NCBI GenBank assembly: GCA_029261875.1
Contig: JAJDAL010000028.1
Coordinates: forward strand, 1-64,000
Reading direction: 5' to 3'
DNA from: Deltaproteobacteria bacterium
GTDB taxonomy: Bacteria > Myxococcota_A > UBA9160 > JAJDAL01
Length of the DNA: 64,000 nt
A model generated the notes under the pieces. It was not told the origin of the DNA. It saw only the letters and a program-made list of their open reading frames with translations, and made no database searches. The translations under genes were made by a program, and so were the position numbers. Every line of letters begins with the position of its first letter. Within the stretch, counting starts at the first letter, position 1. Positions 44,053 to 52,645 of the stretch are shown here, in pieces.

Positions 44053-44901
44053 CTATTTCCCCATGAGCTTTCGATACGCCTTCAAGTGCTGGACGACTTC
44101 GGTGGCCCGTCCCGCACAATCCGCCAAGCGCGCAAGGTTGTAGTGGGCATCCGCGTACCCGGAGTCGATACGTAGGGCTTCGAAGTACGATTCGCGCGCG
44201 CCCTGGGCATCGCCGGAGTCTTCGAGCGCGACGCCCAGATTGAAGTGCGGTGTGGGGTCCTGAGGGAGCGCGATTCTTGCGATGCGGTAGTGGCGGACTG
44301 CGTCTTGAAGCTTGCCGGCGGCGTGGTCCAGGTAGCCGAGCTCCAGGTGCGCGTCGCCGTGTTCGGGATCCAGCTCGATGGCGCGTTGGTAGGCGTCGCG
44401 CGCGCGCATGGGGTCTTCGTCTTCGAGGGCGCGACCGAGGTCGTACCAATCGTTGGCCTGCATGGCGACGCTGGCGCGTTCGATCGCGTCGGAGCGCAGC
44501 GGGAGGGAAACCACCGTCGCGGGCGCCGTGACGCCGGATTCGAAATCGAGCAGATACTGACCGGATTCCGCGTTCCAGACGCCGCCTTCCTCTCGGACCA
44601 CGACCTGCGATCCGGCGGAGTCGAGTCTCAGGTCCGTGTGCGCACCCGCGGATGCGCTTCGACGGCGCGCGGATTCGATGGCGCGGCGCACACGTTGGGG
44701 TTGGATCCGGGCATCGGCCAGGCCTTTGACGATTCGCAGAAATGCGAGGTCGCGAAAAGCGAATCGGAGTTCGCCGCGGGGTCCGCGCTCGGGTTCGACG
44801 AATCCCGCGCGCGCGTAGCGGCGGATCTGGCCGACGCCCAAGCCCAGGAGTTGGGCGACTTCTTTCACGCTGTAGCTCGTATCCGGGGAGGTCGGGGCCA
44901 C
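44053..44901 (-). CDS. MerR-like HTH protein with TPR domain
   Basis: 282 residues. N-terminal MerR-type helix-turn-helix (SYSVKEVAQLLGLGVGQIRRYARAGFV, in two parts), with RFAFRDLAFLRIVKGLADA. The middle has a short variable segment. Residues 145-280 form about four TPR motifs (DPMRARDAYQRAIELDPEH, AHLELGYLDHAAGKLQDAV, HYRIARIALPQDPTPHFNLG). A DNA-binding protein with TPR-mediated partner contacts is the inference. Its start lies 7 bp after the stop of the ku gene and the two are codirectional, so they are probably cotranscribed. Confidence 0.9.
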   Translation of the reverse strand: MAPTSPDTSYSVKEVAQLLGLGVGQIRRYARAGFVEPERGPRGELRFAFRDLAFLRIVKGLADARIQPQRVRRAIESARRRSASAGAHTDLRLDSAGSQVVVREEGGVWNAESGQYLLDFESGVTAPATVVSLPLRSDAIERASVAMQANDWYDLGRALEDEDPMRARDAYQRAIELDPEHGDAHLELGYLDHAAGKLQDAVRHYRIARIALPQDPTPHFNLGVALEDSGDAQGARESYFEALRIDSGYADAHYNLARLADCAGRATEVVQHLKAYRKLMGK

Positions 44902-44907
44902 GACAGA

Positions 44908-45762
44908 CTACTTCTTCGAGGCCTTGCTCCGCGATTTGGAGCTGGCTTTGGCCGCCGCTCGTTTGGGGCCTTTGCGCACGGCCGCACTCTTCGCGTCTCC
45001 GTCGAGGCTGGCCTTCAAGGCTTCCATCAAGTCGATGATCTGGGCTTGTGGTTCCGCGGCCGGCGCGATGGTGATTTCTTCACCGTCGACTTTCTGCTGG
45101 ATGACTTCTTCGAGGCGTTTCTTGACCGCGTCCTCGTATTGTTCCGGGTGAAACTCCTCGCTTGCGATTTGCTCGATGAGCGAGATCGCGAGCTTCAGCT
45201 CGGCGGGTTTCGGGTCTCCGGCACCGCGATCGACTTCGTCGAAGGACTTGACCTCATCGATGTAGCGGAGTTGCTGCATCAGCAGGCCGTCTTCGTAGGG
45301 ACGAAGGAGTACGACGTATTGCTTGCCGCGCGCTGCATAGGTCGCCAATGCGCAGCGCCCGGTCTTCCGCATGGCCAAGGCGAGCAGTCGGTAGGGCTTG
45401 GCTCCGCCCTTGTCGGGTCCCAAGTAGTAGGCGCGCTCGAAGAACAACGGATCGACTTGTTCGACCGGGACGAACTCGGAGATCTCGATCAGCTTCGAGG
45501 CTTCTTCCTCGAGCCCTTTGATTTCTTCGTTGCTGAACAAGACGTATTGTCCCTTGGCGAATTCGTAGCCCTTGACCATTTCGTCGCGGGGCACCACGAC
45601 TTCTTCCTTGGGGCAAACGTATTGTTGCTTCAAGCGTGTTCCACAGCGGTGGAGCATGTTGAAATGGATGCTCGCCCCGCTTTCCGTCGTCGTGAAGAGC
45701 TTGACGGGAATCGAGACCAGGCCGAAGGAGATGGTTGCGGTCGAGAGAGCGCGTGCTGCCAT
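44908..45762 (-). CDS. ku: Ku DNA end-binding protein
   Basis: 284 residues, normal for bacterial Ku. Starts with ARALSTATISFGLVSIPVKL, followed by HFNMLHRCGTRLKQQYVCP, VPRDEMVKGYEFAKGQYVL and YYLGPDKGGAKPYRLLALAM, all diagnostic. The C-terminal 30 residues are Lys/Ala/Ser-rich, an extended basic tail that may help DNA binding and threading. Homodimeric ring that binds double-strand break ends and recruits LigD, which is encoded divergently 75 bp away: a complete two-component NHEJ system. Confidence 0.97.
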   Translation of the reverse strand: MAARALSTATISFGLVSIPVKLFTTTESGASIHFNMLHRCGTRLKQQYVCPKEEVVVPRDEMVKGYEFAKGQYVLFSNEEIKGLEEEASKLIEISEFVPVEQVDPLFFERAYYLGPDKGGAKPYRLLALAMRKTGRCALATYAARGKQYVVLLRPYEDGLLMQQLRYIDEVKSFDEVDRGAGDPKPAELKLAISLIEQIASEEFHPEQYEDAVKKRLEEVIQQKVDGEEITIAPAAEPQAQIIDLMEALKASLDGDAKSAAVRKGPKRAAAKASSKSRSKASKK

Positions 45763-45780
45763 AGTGTGGAGTAATAGAGA

Positions 45781-45797
45781 GACGCTGTTCGAGCGTC
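45781..45797. promoter_or_regulatory. Inverted repeat between ku and ligD
   Basis: GACGCT-GTTCG-AGCGTC (6-bp arms, 5-nt spacer) in the 75-bp divergent gap between the two NHEJ genes. It is a candidate shared operator. It contains GTTCG in the spacer, as in some LexA/DinR-type boxes, but no match to a known consensus is claimed. Confidence 0.35.
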
Positions 45798-45837
45798 AAT
45801 CCGAGAAAACCCCAATGAGGGGAAAGGCCGGCGGCTT

Positions 45838-48399
45838 TTGGCGGAGTCCCGCAAGAAAACCCGAGACCTCGAGCGCTACCGGGCCAAGCGCAGCGCAGGG
45901 CAGACCCCGGAGCCCTTCGGGGGCGAGCGTCAGCGTCCCCACTTGTTCGTGGTTCAGCAGCATGCCGCGCGACAGCGGCATTTCGACTTCCGCCTGGAAT
46001 GGCAGGGCGTATTGCTCTCCTGGGCGGTCCCGCGTGGCCCGTGCCTGGATCCCTCGGTCAAACGCCTCGCCGTGCACGTGGAGGACCATCCCGTCGAATA
46101 CGCGGACTTCGAGGGCTCGATCCCCGAGGGGAATTACGGTGCCGGAGCCGTCATCGTGTGGGACCGCGGGCGCTGGTTTCCGGTCGAGGATCCCGGGCCG
46201 GGCCTCGAGCGCGGCAAGCTTCTGTTCGATCTCGAGGGTCACAAGCTGCGCGGTCGTTGGACGCTGGTCCGCAGCGGCCGCGCGGCGCGGGAAGGCGCTT
46301 CGGAGTGGCTGCTGATCAAGAAGAGCGATGCGTTCGCGCGTGCGCAAGAGGAAGCGGCTCCCGAGGGCTTCGAAGCGTCGGTTCTCTCGGGCCTCACCCT
46401 CGAGCAGCGAGCGGAGGGGACGACGCCCGGTCCCGAGATCGAACGGCGCTTGAAGCGCGCCAAGGTGACGCGCGGTCGCGTCGAGGCCGCGGAGGTTCGC
46501 CCCATGTTGGCCGAACGCTGCGACGCACCCTTCAGTCGGCCGGGTTGGTTGTTCGAGATCAAATACGATGGCTACCGCGCCATCGCGTCCAGTTCGTCGG
46601 GTGAACCGCGCCTGCGCAGTCGCAACGGCCGTGATTTGACTGGGCGTTTTCCGGAGATCGCGATCGCGTTGGCGGCCTTCCCCTATCCCCATCTGGTGAT
46701 CGACGGCGAACTCGTCGTCAGCGATCGGGAAGGGCGGCCGGATTTCGCACGCCTGCAACAGCGCGCAAGCCTCTCGCGCCCGCGCGAAATCGACCGCGCC
46801 AGCGTCGAGCTGCCCGCGACCCTGTTCGCATTCGACCTGCTGGGATTCGGGGATTTCGATCTGCGGGACCGACCGCTGGTGGAACGAAAGGCGCTGTTGC
46901 GCCAACTCGTTCCACAACTCGGCCCCGTTCGGTATGCGACGCATTTCGAAGAGCGCGGCGAAGAGGTGTATGCGCAGGTTTCGCGCTTGGGATTCGAGGG
47001 CATGCTGGCCAAGCAGGCCGACTCGCGATACGTCCCGCGTCGCTCTCCGAGTTGGAAGAAGTTCCGCGTTCTCGCCACCGAAGACTTCGTCATCGTGGGA
47101 TACACGAATCCGAGAGGGGCACGGCAGGGGCTCGGTTCCCTGCATCTGGCCGCCTACAGCGGGGATTCGTTGACGTATTGCGGGCGCGTGGGAAGCGGGC
47201 TGTCGGAAAGCGAACTTCGCGAACTCCACGCACGACTCGAGGTGCAACGCAGACCGGATCCGCCGTGCGGGGGGCCGATCCCTCAAACGCGGGGTCACGT
47301 CTGGGTCGAACCCGAGCAGGTGTGCGAAGTCCGCTATGCCGAGGTCACGCGGGAGGGTTTGTTGCGGCAGCCCGTGTTCGTCCGGATGCGCGACGACAAG
47401 GCTCCGCGGGAGTGCAAAAGTGAATCGGAGGCGTTGCTCGCAGACGATCAACCCGTGCACTCGGTTGCGCCCGCGGTAGAGGACGCGCGCCGCATCGAGT
47501 TCACCAACCTCGACAAAGTGTTCTGGCCCGAGGAAGAGATCACCAAGGGCGACCTGATCGAATATCACCGCGCCATCGCGCCGTGGCTGCTTCCTTACCT
47601 CGAGGCCCGCCCGCTGGTGCTCACGCGTTATCCCGACGGCATCGAGGGGAAGTCGTTCTTTCAAAAGGATGCGCCGAGCTGGGCGCCGGAATGGGTGCGC
47701 ACGGAGCGGCTCTGGAGCGAACACGGCGGACGCGAGATCCGTTACTTCATGATCGACGACGTGGATGCACTGCTCTACGTGATCAACATGGGGACGATCC
47801 CGCTGCATGTCTGGTCGAGTTGTATCTCGACCCTGGCTACGCCGGATTGGTGCATTCTCGATCTCGATCCCAAGGGTGCACCGTTTGCGGATGTGATTCG
47901 CGTGGCGCGTGAGATCCATCGGATCTGTGAGGAGATTGAACTTCCCAATTTCGTGAAGACGAGCGGATCTTCCGGGCTCCACGTATTGGTGCCCTTGGGC
48001 CGCCAGCTCACCTATGAACAATCGCGGACGCTCGGTCAATTGATCGGAAGACTGGTGGTGGCGCGCCTACCCGAAATCGCCACCCTGACGCGTCGCGTTC
48101 AGTCGCGTGGAGGAAAGGTTTACGTCGACGTGCTTCAGAACGGACACGGTCGCCTGCTGGTGGCTCCCTTCAGCGCGCGCCCCTTGCCGGGTGCGCCGGT
48201 TTCCATGCCGCTGCGTTGGAGCGAAGTGAATGCGCGCCTCGAGATCGGTCGCTACACGATCCGCAATGCCGTGCGACGCATGAAACGCCTGGCGGGCGAT
48301 CCCTTGCGGCCGGTGTTGAGTACGTGCCCGGATGTGATCGGCGCGCTCGAACGTTTGGCGACGCAATTTTCCGCGCGCTCGAATCCGAGTGGAGATTGA
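45838..48399 (+). CDS. ligD: DNA ligase D (NHEJ)
   Basis: 853 residues in the order phosphoesterase (about 30-150; FVVQQHAARQRHFDFRLEW, PEGNYGAGAVIVWD), ATP-dependent ligase (about 215-520; catalytic Lys242 in FEIKYDGYRAIA, then SRNGRDLTGRFPEI, EGMLAKQADSRYVPRR), and Pol/primase-like domain (about 550-850; LTRYPDGIEGKSFFQKDAPS, ILDLDPKG with the catalytic Asp pair, KTSGSSGLHVLVPL). All three activities look intact. The start is TTG at 45838 (GGGGAAAGG upstream), since no better start is in frame and the protein begins at the usual distance from the N-terminal domain. It overlaps no neighbour. Partner of the Ku encoded divergently. Confidence 0.95.
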   Translation: MAESRKKTRDLERYRAKRSAGQTPEPFGGERQRPHLFVVQQHAARQRHFDFRLEWQGVLLSWAVPRGPCLDPSVKRLAVHVEDHPVEYADFEGSIPEGNYGAGAVIVWDRGRWFPVEDPGPGLERGKLLFDLEGHKLRGRWTLVRSGRAAREGASEWLLIKKSDAFARAQEEAAPEGFEASVLSGLTLEQRAEGTTPGPEIERRLKRAKVTRGRVEAAEVRPMLAERCDAPFSRPGWLFEIKYDGYRAIASSSSGEPRLRSRNGRDLTGRFPEIAIALAAFPYPHLVIDGELVVSDREGRPDFARLQQRASLSRPREIDRASVELPATLFAFDLLGFGDFDLRDRPLVERKALLRQLVPQLGPVRYATHFEERGEEVYAQVSRLGFEGMLAKQADSRYVPRRSPSWKKFRVLATEDFVIVGYTNPRGARQGLGSLHLAAYSGDSLTYCGRVGSGLSESELRELHARLEVQRRPDPPCGGPIPQTRGHVWVEPEQVCEVRYAEVTREGLLRQPVFVRMRDDKAPRECKSESEALLADDQPVHSVAPAVEDARRIEFTNLDKVFWPEEEITKGDLIEYHRAIAPWLLPYLEARPLVLTRYPDGIEGKSFFQKDAPSWAPEWVRTERLWSEHGGREIRYFMIDDVDALLYVINMGTIPLHVWSSCISTLATPDWCILDLDPKGAPFADVIRVAREIHRICEEIELPNFVKTSGSSGLHVLVPLGRQLTYEQSRTLGQLIGRLVVARLPEIATLTRRVQSRGGKVYVDVLQNGHGRLLVAPFSARPLPGAPVSMPLRWSEVNARLEIGRYTIRNAVRRMKRLAGDPLRPVLSTCPDVIGALERLATQFSARSNPSGD

Positions 48400-48405
48400 A
48401 TCCAA

Positions 48406-49176
48406 CTAGGGGAGCACGGGCGTGTCGGAGCGGTGTGGATTCTCGAACGCGACGATCTGCTTCCACGTGTCGATCTGCTTCGAATAGTGACCGTGGGTCG
48501 AGGCGACTTGCTCGCGAAGGCGTGCGAGGGTCATGAGGGGGAGATCGCGCATTCTTCGATGGATCAACCACCGCGGAATGGAGCCGCCCGGATCGACGCT
48601 GACCCGGTACTCGACATGGGTGAGGCCCGCTTCGCTCCCGGCGAGGTGGTAGTAACCCTCGAGCGTCTCCATCCGAACGACGTCCTCGACCCGGGGAATG
48701 TCGTCTTTCTCGACCGCGCGAAATCGCAGGAAGATGCGCGCGCCCTCCTCGCTGATTTCGATCTGGCTGCGCAGCACAACGTCTCGGTCGGCGGCCGGCC
48801 AGCCGGACTCGGTTCGGTTGTAGACCACGTATTGCAGCGGTCCCATTTCTTCGACTCGCCGTGCTTCGACACAACGGTCCATCCACTCGGAATGGCGCGC
48901 GACGTCACGCAGGACGGCGAGCACCTCATAGGGGGTAGCGGGGATGGAGACTCGCCCGCGGAAAGTCGGATGACTGCTTTCGTCGGATTCGAGCTGGCTC
49001 ACGACGATGCCGTCACTGCGAACGATCTCTTCCCAAATCGGAGCCGGCGATGCGTCGCCGGAATCGGGGATCAACGCGCTATTGGATTGGGCCGTGCCCG
49101 AGGCGAGGATCAGCAAAAGTGCCACATAAATCGAAAACGCTTCTACAATGCGGTTCTTCAGGTGAGACTGCAGCAT
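48406..49176 (-). CDS. Secreted START-domain protein
   Basis: 256 residues with a signal peptide (about 1-32). The mature region is a START/SRPBCC lipid-binding fold: TFRGRVSIPATPYEVLAVLRD, YVVYNRTESGWPAADRDVVL, LEGYYHLAGSEAGLTHVEYR and SIPRWLIHRRMRDLPLMTLARL. It would bind a hydrophobic ligand in the periplasm. It ends 6 bp from the end of the ligD gene (convergent) and is divergent from the NYN gene. Confidence 0.9.
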   Translation of the reverse strand: MLQSHLKNRIVEAFSIYVALLLILASGTAQSNSALIPDSGDASPAPIWEEIVRSDGIVVSQLESDESSHPTFRGRVSIPATPYEVLAVLRDVARHSEWMDRCVEARRVEEMGPLQYVVYNRTESGWPAADRDVVLRSQIEISEEGARIFLRFRAVEKDDIPRVEDVVRMETLEGYYHLAGSEAGLTHVEYRVSVDPGGSIPRWLIHRRMRDLPLMTLARLREQVASTHGHYSKQIDTWKQIVAFENPHRSDTPVLP

Positions 49177-49272
49177 CCTGAAGAAGTTTTTCGGTCGCGA
49201 AAGGTCCGGGCTTTAGGCGTGCCCCCCCGCGCGGACCGGTGAGCCCATGCAGCTACCGAGGGAGGAACACCC

Positions 49273-50028
49273 GTGGCCGATGAATCCTTGATTGCCGTGT
49301 TCGTGGATTTCGAAAATCTCGCCATCGGCGCGCGCCAGAGTAAGATGCCGTTTCAGATCGACCTGGTTCTCAAACGCCTGCTCGAGAAGGGGCGAATTGT
49401 CTACAAGCGGGCGTATTGTGACTGGAGTGGGTACCGGAAGGATTCGCGCGAGTTTCATCAGCACGGGGTCGAGATGGTGGACATTCCCCAGACTCGGGTG
49501 GGGGGGAAAAACAGCGCTGACATCCATATGGTCGTGGACGCCATCGACCTTTGTTACGCGAAGGACCACATCGACGTCTTCGCCTTGATCTCCGGGGACA
49601 GTGACTTTTCGCCGCTCGTTGCGAAGCTCAAGGAGAACGACAAGCGTGTCCTCGGCTGTGGCGTCAAGAAATCGACCTCGAATCTCCTCGTTTCCGCCTG
49701 CGACGAGTTCATCTACTACGACGATCTGGTTCGCGCCGCCGCCAAGCCGCGGCCAGCCGCGCGCAAAGGCAGCAAGAAGACGGAGAAGAAGGACGAGGCG
49801 GGCGGGCACGTCCTCGAGATCATTCAATCCCTCGAACGCGACTACGACCAGATCTGGGGATCCATGATCAAGCAGACCCTGCGCCGGGTGAATCCGGGAT
49901 TCAACGAGAACTACTACGGCTATGGATCGTTTTCCGAGGTGCTGGAAGACCTGGCGGAGTCCGGCCGGATCGAACTCGAGTTCGATGAGAAGCGCGGAAA
50001 CTACTTGGTCCGCCCCAAGTCCCGCTAG
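49273..50028 (+). CDS. NYN-domain protein with OST-HTH (LOTUS) domain
   Basis: 251 residues, GTG start preceded by GAGGGAGGAA. N-terminal NYN/PIN-like domain of the LabA/DUF88 family: VFVDFENLAIG (D12, N15), GGKNSADIHMVVDAIDLC and LISGDSDFSPLVAKLKE (D109, D111), the carboxylates that form the metal-dependent RNase site. After a Lys-rich linker (about 155-175), an OST-HTH/LOTUS domain (about 178-245; LEIIQSLERDYDQIWGSMI) typically binds RNA. The pair is common in bacteria as a putative RNA processing enzyme; target unknown. Confidence 0.93.
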   Translation: MADESLIAVFVDFENLAIGARQSKMPFQIDLVLKRLLEKGRIVYKRAYCDWSGYRKDSREFHQHGVEMVDIPQTRVGGKNSADIHMVVDAIDLCYAKDHIDVFALISGDSDFSPLVAKLKENDKRVLGCGVKKSTSNLLVSACDEFIYYDDLVRAAAKPRPAARKGSKKTEKKDEAGGHVLEIIQSLERDYDQIWGSMIKQTLRRVNPGFNENYYGYGSFSEVLEDLAESGRIELEFDEKRGNYLVRPKSR

Positions 50029-50117
50029 AGCGTCCGCGGGGCCCGACGGGCGGTACCCGGGCACCCTCCGAGGCATTTGCGCGGGGAAAACACTCCTTCG
50101 AGCCTTGTGGATCGAGA

Positions 50118-50310
50118 ACCCCTCGGCAGGTGAATAATTCGCCCGGCTGCACCGCCGGAAGAATTGCGTTCGGAATCGGCCTCCCCGGGGTCAGGCGAAG
50201 CTCCCGGGCTGCCGAAACCGACACCGTGCATCGGGGTGCAACGGCTCGCCAGGGCCGGCTGCGCTACGGTGCGCCTTCCCATGTCGAGCGAGGACGCTCG
50301 AGAAAGTTTT
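50118..50310 (+). other. Structured leader with terminator-like hairpin, possible riboswitch
   Basis: The 295-bp gap before the DsbA-like gene holds ordered complementary segments: ACCCC (50118-50122) with GGGGT (50233-50237), TCGGCAG (50123-50129) with CTGCCGA (50209-50215), and two inner hairpins CCGGC/GCCGG (50143-50158) and CCGGG/CCCGG (50185-50207). Downstream lies a perfect 7-bp hairpin TCGAGCG-AGGA-CGCTCGA (50284-50301), then GAAAG and TTTTT (50306-50310), just before the Shine-Dalgarno GGAGG. The layout is that of an aptamer plus attenuator, but I match it to no known class and the U-run is 5 nt from the stem. Confidence 0.4.
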
Positions 50311-50323
50311 TGGAGGTCCCAAC

Positions 50324-51076
50324 GTGAAAAACAGCGCAGGTCCGATCATTGTTTCCGCTCTGATCCTCGCGGCGGCGGTCGTCTTCGGAAGTTCGATGCT
50401 CTCGAAATCCGTCGACCAAGCGACCGCGGAGCTCGCGGGCTTGAAGGCGTCGATGGGCGAGATGAAGGACGCGGTGAAGACCGCAGCCACCGCGGCGGCG
50501 AAGCGTCCCGAACCGAGTCCCCAGCGCGCACGGCGCGGGCCCGACCCGGAGAAGGTCTACACCGTCAACGTCAAGGGTTCGCCCGTCAAGGGGCCCGAGT
50601 CCGCTCAGGTGACGTTGGTCGAGTTCAGCGATTTTCAATGTCCCTTCTGCTCCCGCGTGACCCCGACCCTGAACCAGATTCGGGAAGAATACGGGGACAA
50701 GGTCCGGGTGGTGTTCAAGCATCTGCCCTTGGACTTTCACACGAAAGCACCCGCCGCCCACGCGGCCTCCGAAGCGGCCCACAAGCAGGGCAAGTTCTGG
50801 GAAATGCACGACAAGATTTTCGGCAACCAGCGCGAGCTGACGAACGAGAAATACGAAGAGTACGCCGCGGAGTTGGGACTCGACGTCGCGCAGTTCAAGA
50901 AGGACATCGCTTCGGCATCCGTCAAGCAGCGCATCGATGCCGACAAAGCGGAGGCGACGAAGCTGGGCGTGAGTGGCACGCCGGGGTTCTTCGTCAACGG
51001 TCGCTTCCTGTCGGGCGCACAACCGCTGGCTTCCTTCAAACGCTTGATCGACGCGGAGCTCGCGAAGAACGGCTGA
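50324..51076 (+). CDS. DsbA-family thiol:disulfide oxidoreductase
   Basis: 250 residues, GTG start with GGAGG seven nt upstream. N-terminal signal anchor (about 1-28), a short coiled coil, then a thioredoxin-like domain with insertion: LVEFSDFQCPFCSRVTPTLN, whose CPFC is the redox-active pair, VFKHLPLDFHTKAPAAH, and GVSGTPGFFVNGRFLSGAQ with the cis-Pro loop. The pattern is that of BdbD/DsbA-type and SCO-like disulfide oxidoreductases (FKHLPLxxH). Periplasmic disulfide formation is likely; a DsbB/VKOR partner is not in the window. A long leader and a terminator flank it, so it is a single-gene unit. Confidence 0.93.
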   Translation: MKNSAGPIIVSALILAAAVVFGSSMLSKSVDQATAELAGLKASMGEMKDAVKTAATAAAKRPEPSPQRARRGPDPEKVYTVNVKGSPVKGPESAQVTLVEFSDFQCPFCSRVTPTLNQIREEYGDKVRVVFKHLPLDFHTKAPAAHAASEAAHKQGKFWEMHDKIFGNQRELTNEKYEEYAAELGLDVAQFKKDIASASVKQRIDADKAEATKLGVSGTPGFFVNGRFLSGAQPLASFKRLIDAELAKNG

Positions 51077-51100
51077 ACGCCGCTTCGCACGGGTTCGAAA

Positions 51101-51127
51101 GGGCGGGATCTTTCCCGCCCTTTTTTT
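51101..51127 (+). terminator. Rho-independent terminator
   Basis: Perfect 8-bp stem GGGCGGGA / TCCCGCCC (51101-51108 and 51113-51120) around TCTT, with seven T at 51121-51127. It lies 24 bp after the stop of the DsbA-like gene and overlaps the last codon of the convergent gene. Confidence 0.97.
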
Positions 51128-52562
51128 ATGGGCGGCACTCCAATGGGCGGAGCCTCCGCACGGATTCCCGCCGCCAGTAGTTTCCCGTTTTCTCGCGCTC
51201 GGCAACACTCGTGAAGCGATAGCGGGCGAACCCCAGACGCACGGCTTCGGGCGCCTGGGGCGGCGGGTCGGCAAACAGTGCCGCGACACGATCGGGATCG
51301 GAACAGAGCCGCGCCATGAGGTTCGCCACGTATTGGGGCGCACCGCGCCGATCGTTGAGCCCGTAGAACCAAAGCTGAAAATCCACGCGGGGTTGGTGGG
51401 GGGCCACGAAGGGCGGCGGGCGGTTCTCGGGACCGGGCTTGTAGCGGAACGCCAATTCCCGCCAGCCTTCTTCTGTTCGGACCTCGAACGCGGGTTCGAT
51501 TCGTTCGCGCGTGACCGACGCGAACAGGTGGTAGCTGTTGACCCATCGGAAGGGAACGTAGAGTCGGCGAAACGACTCGATCTCGGGCCCGAAGCCGCGG
51601 TCGTGGATCAGGCGCGCACCTTCGATCGCGGAAAGGCCCAGGTACGTCATGGCAAACGCGGTGGCGCCGATTCCCGCGGCGATGCGCAGCCCGCGCGGCC
51701 GGTTTGGGGGCGGGGGCAGGGCGGCTCTGTACCCGCGCGCGATGTCTTGCTCGTCGAGTAGAAAAACGTGCAGCGCGAGGGAGAGGAAGCAAAAGAATCC
51801 GTAGTTTGCCGTCGCGGCGTTCAGGAGCTGAAAACCCGTCAAGGCCGCGAACGCGATCCGGCGCGCTGGTTTTGGCCCGAATGCAAATAGTGGAAGCACG
51901 AATTCGAGGACCAGCGTGGCTCGGCTCTCGAAGTGGTGCCAGCCGGCGGGCAGATTGTGGGCCCACCAAGCCAGCGCCGTGGGGATCGGGGCCGTTTCGT
52001 AGTAGAACGTCATGGCCGACCCGTCGCGCCAATCGAGCAGCGGCGAATTCCATTTCGCCAGTCCGGATTCCCAGTAGAGCTTGAAGAGCAAGACGCGGAA
52101 CAAGAAATGGATCCACGCTGCCGGGCGGTCGCGCGGGAGCAATACGGCGAGCAGGCCGCATTCGAGCAAGAGATTGTCCCACTGGAAGCTCGTGAAATCC
52201 CGGCACGCGGTCGCGTAGCTGAGGTAGAGAACGACGAGAGCCGCGAATCCGATGCGCGTCGCGTATCCGAGGGCCGCGACGGCCGACAAACCGATGCCAA
52301 GCAGAATCCCTGCATTCAAGATCGCGTCGCTGGCGGACAACCAAAAGACCGTCGGGAAGTTCCACCAGGCGATGCTCTCTTCCTGGGCGATGGAGTCGAT
52401 GAAGGGCGCAATGGGCAGTAGACCCTGGGAGCCGATCAGAAGCTGGATCTGAACGCCCAGCGAGGCGAAGGCCGCGATGAACACGAGTCCCAGCAATCCG
52501 TGGAACAGGCGCGCGATTCGCGGGCCGCTGGCGGAATCGAGTTTCCAGAGATGCCCTGCCAT
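51126..52562 (-). CDS. Lipase maturation factor family protein
   Basis: 478 residues, about eight membrane segments. Diagnostic block LLFKLYWESGLAKWNSPLLDW followed by FYYETAPIPTALAWWAHNLP and SRATLVLEFVLPLFAFGP is the LMF1/LMF2 family signature, and the C-terminal soluble part (RVDFQLWFYGLNDR) matches the second conserved segment. The eukaryotic homologues help fold lipases; in bacteria the role is unknown. Its 3' end touches the terminator of the preceding gene. Divergent from the GT-C membrane protein across 83 bp. Confidence 0.92.
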   Translation of the reverse strand: MAGHLWKLDSASGPRIARLFHGLLGLVFIAAFASLGVQIQLLIGSQGLLPIAPFIDSIAQEESIAWWNFPTVFWLSASDAILNAGILLGIGLSAVAALGYATRIGFAALVVLYLSYATACRDFTSFQWDNLLLECGLLAVLLPRDRPAAWIHFLFRVLLFKLYWESGLAKWNSPLLDWRDGSAMTFYYETAPIPTALAWWAHNLPAGWHHFESRATLVLEFVLPLFAFGPKPARRIAFAALTGFQLLNAATANYGFFCFLSLALHVFLLDEQDIARGYRAALPPPPNRPRGLRIAAGIGATAFAMTYLGLSAIEGARLIHDRGFGPEIESFRRLYVPFRWVNSYHLFASVTRERIEPAFEVRTEEGWRELAFRYKPGPENRPPPFVAPHQPRVDFQLWFYGLNDRRGAPQYVANLMARLCSDPDRVAALFADPPPQAPEAVRLGFARYRFTSVAEREKTGNYWRRESVRRLRPLECRP

Positions 52563-52645
52563 CGGCGCTGCACCCTAGGTGTCCGTGCTCTGCTTCACAA
52601 GGGACCCGGTTTCGGAAAACCCCGAGTCCCGGGATCGGGGTTTCG

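Noticed and set aside
44245..45774. Plus-strand open frame across the MerR-TPR and ku genes
   Set aside because: Phe/Asp/Leu-rich antisense shadow spanning two well-supported genes.
45796..48039. 747-codon open frame antisense to ligD
   Set aside because: No domain recognised, composition typical of shadows, and ligD on the other strand has three intact domains.
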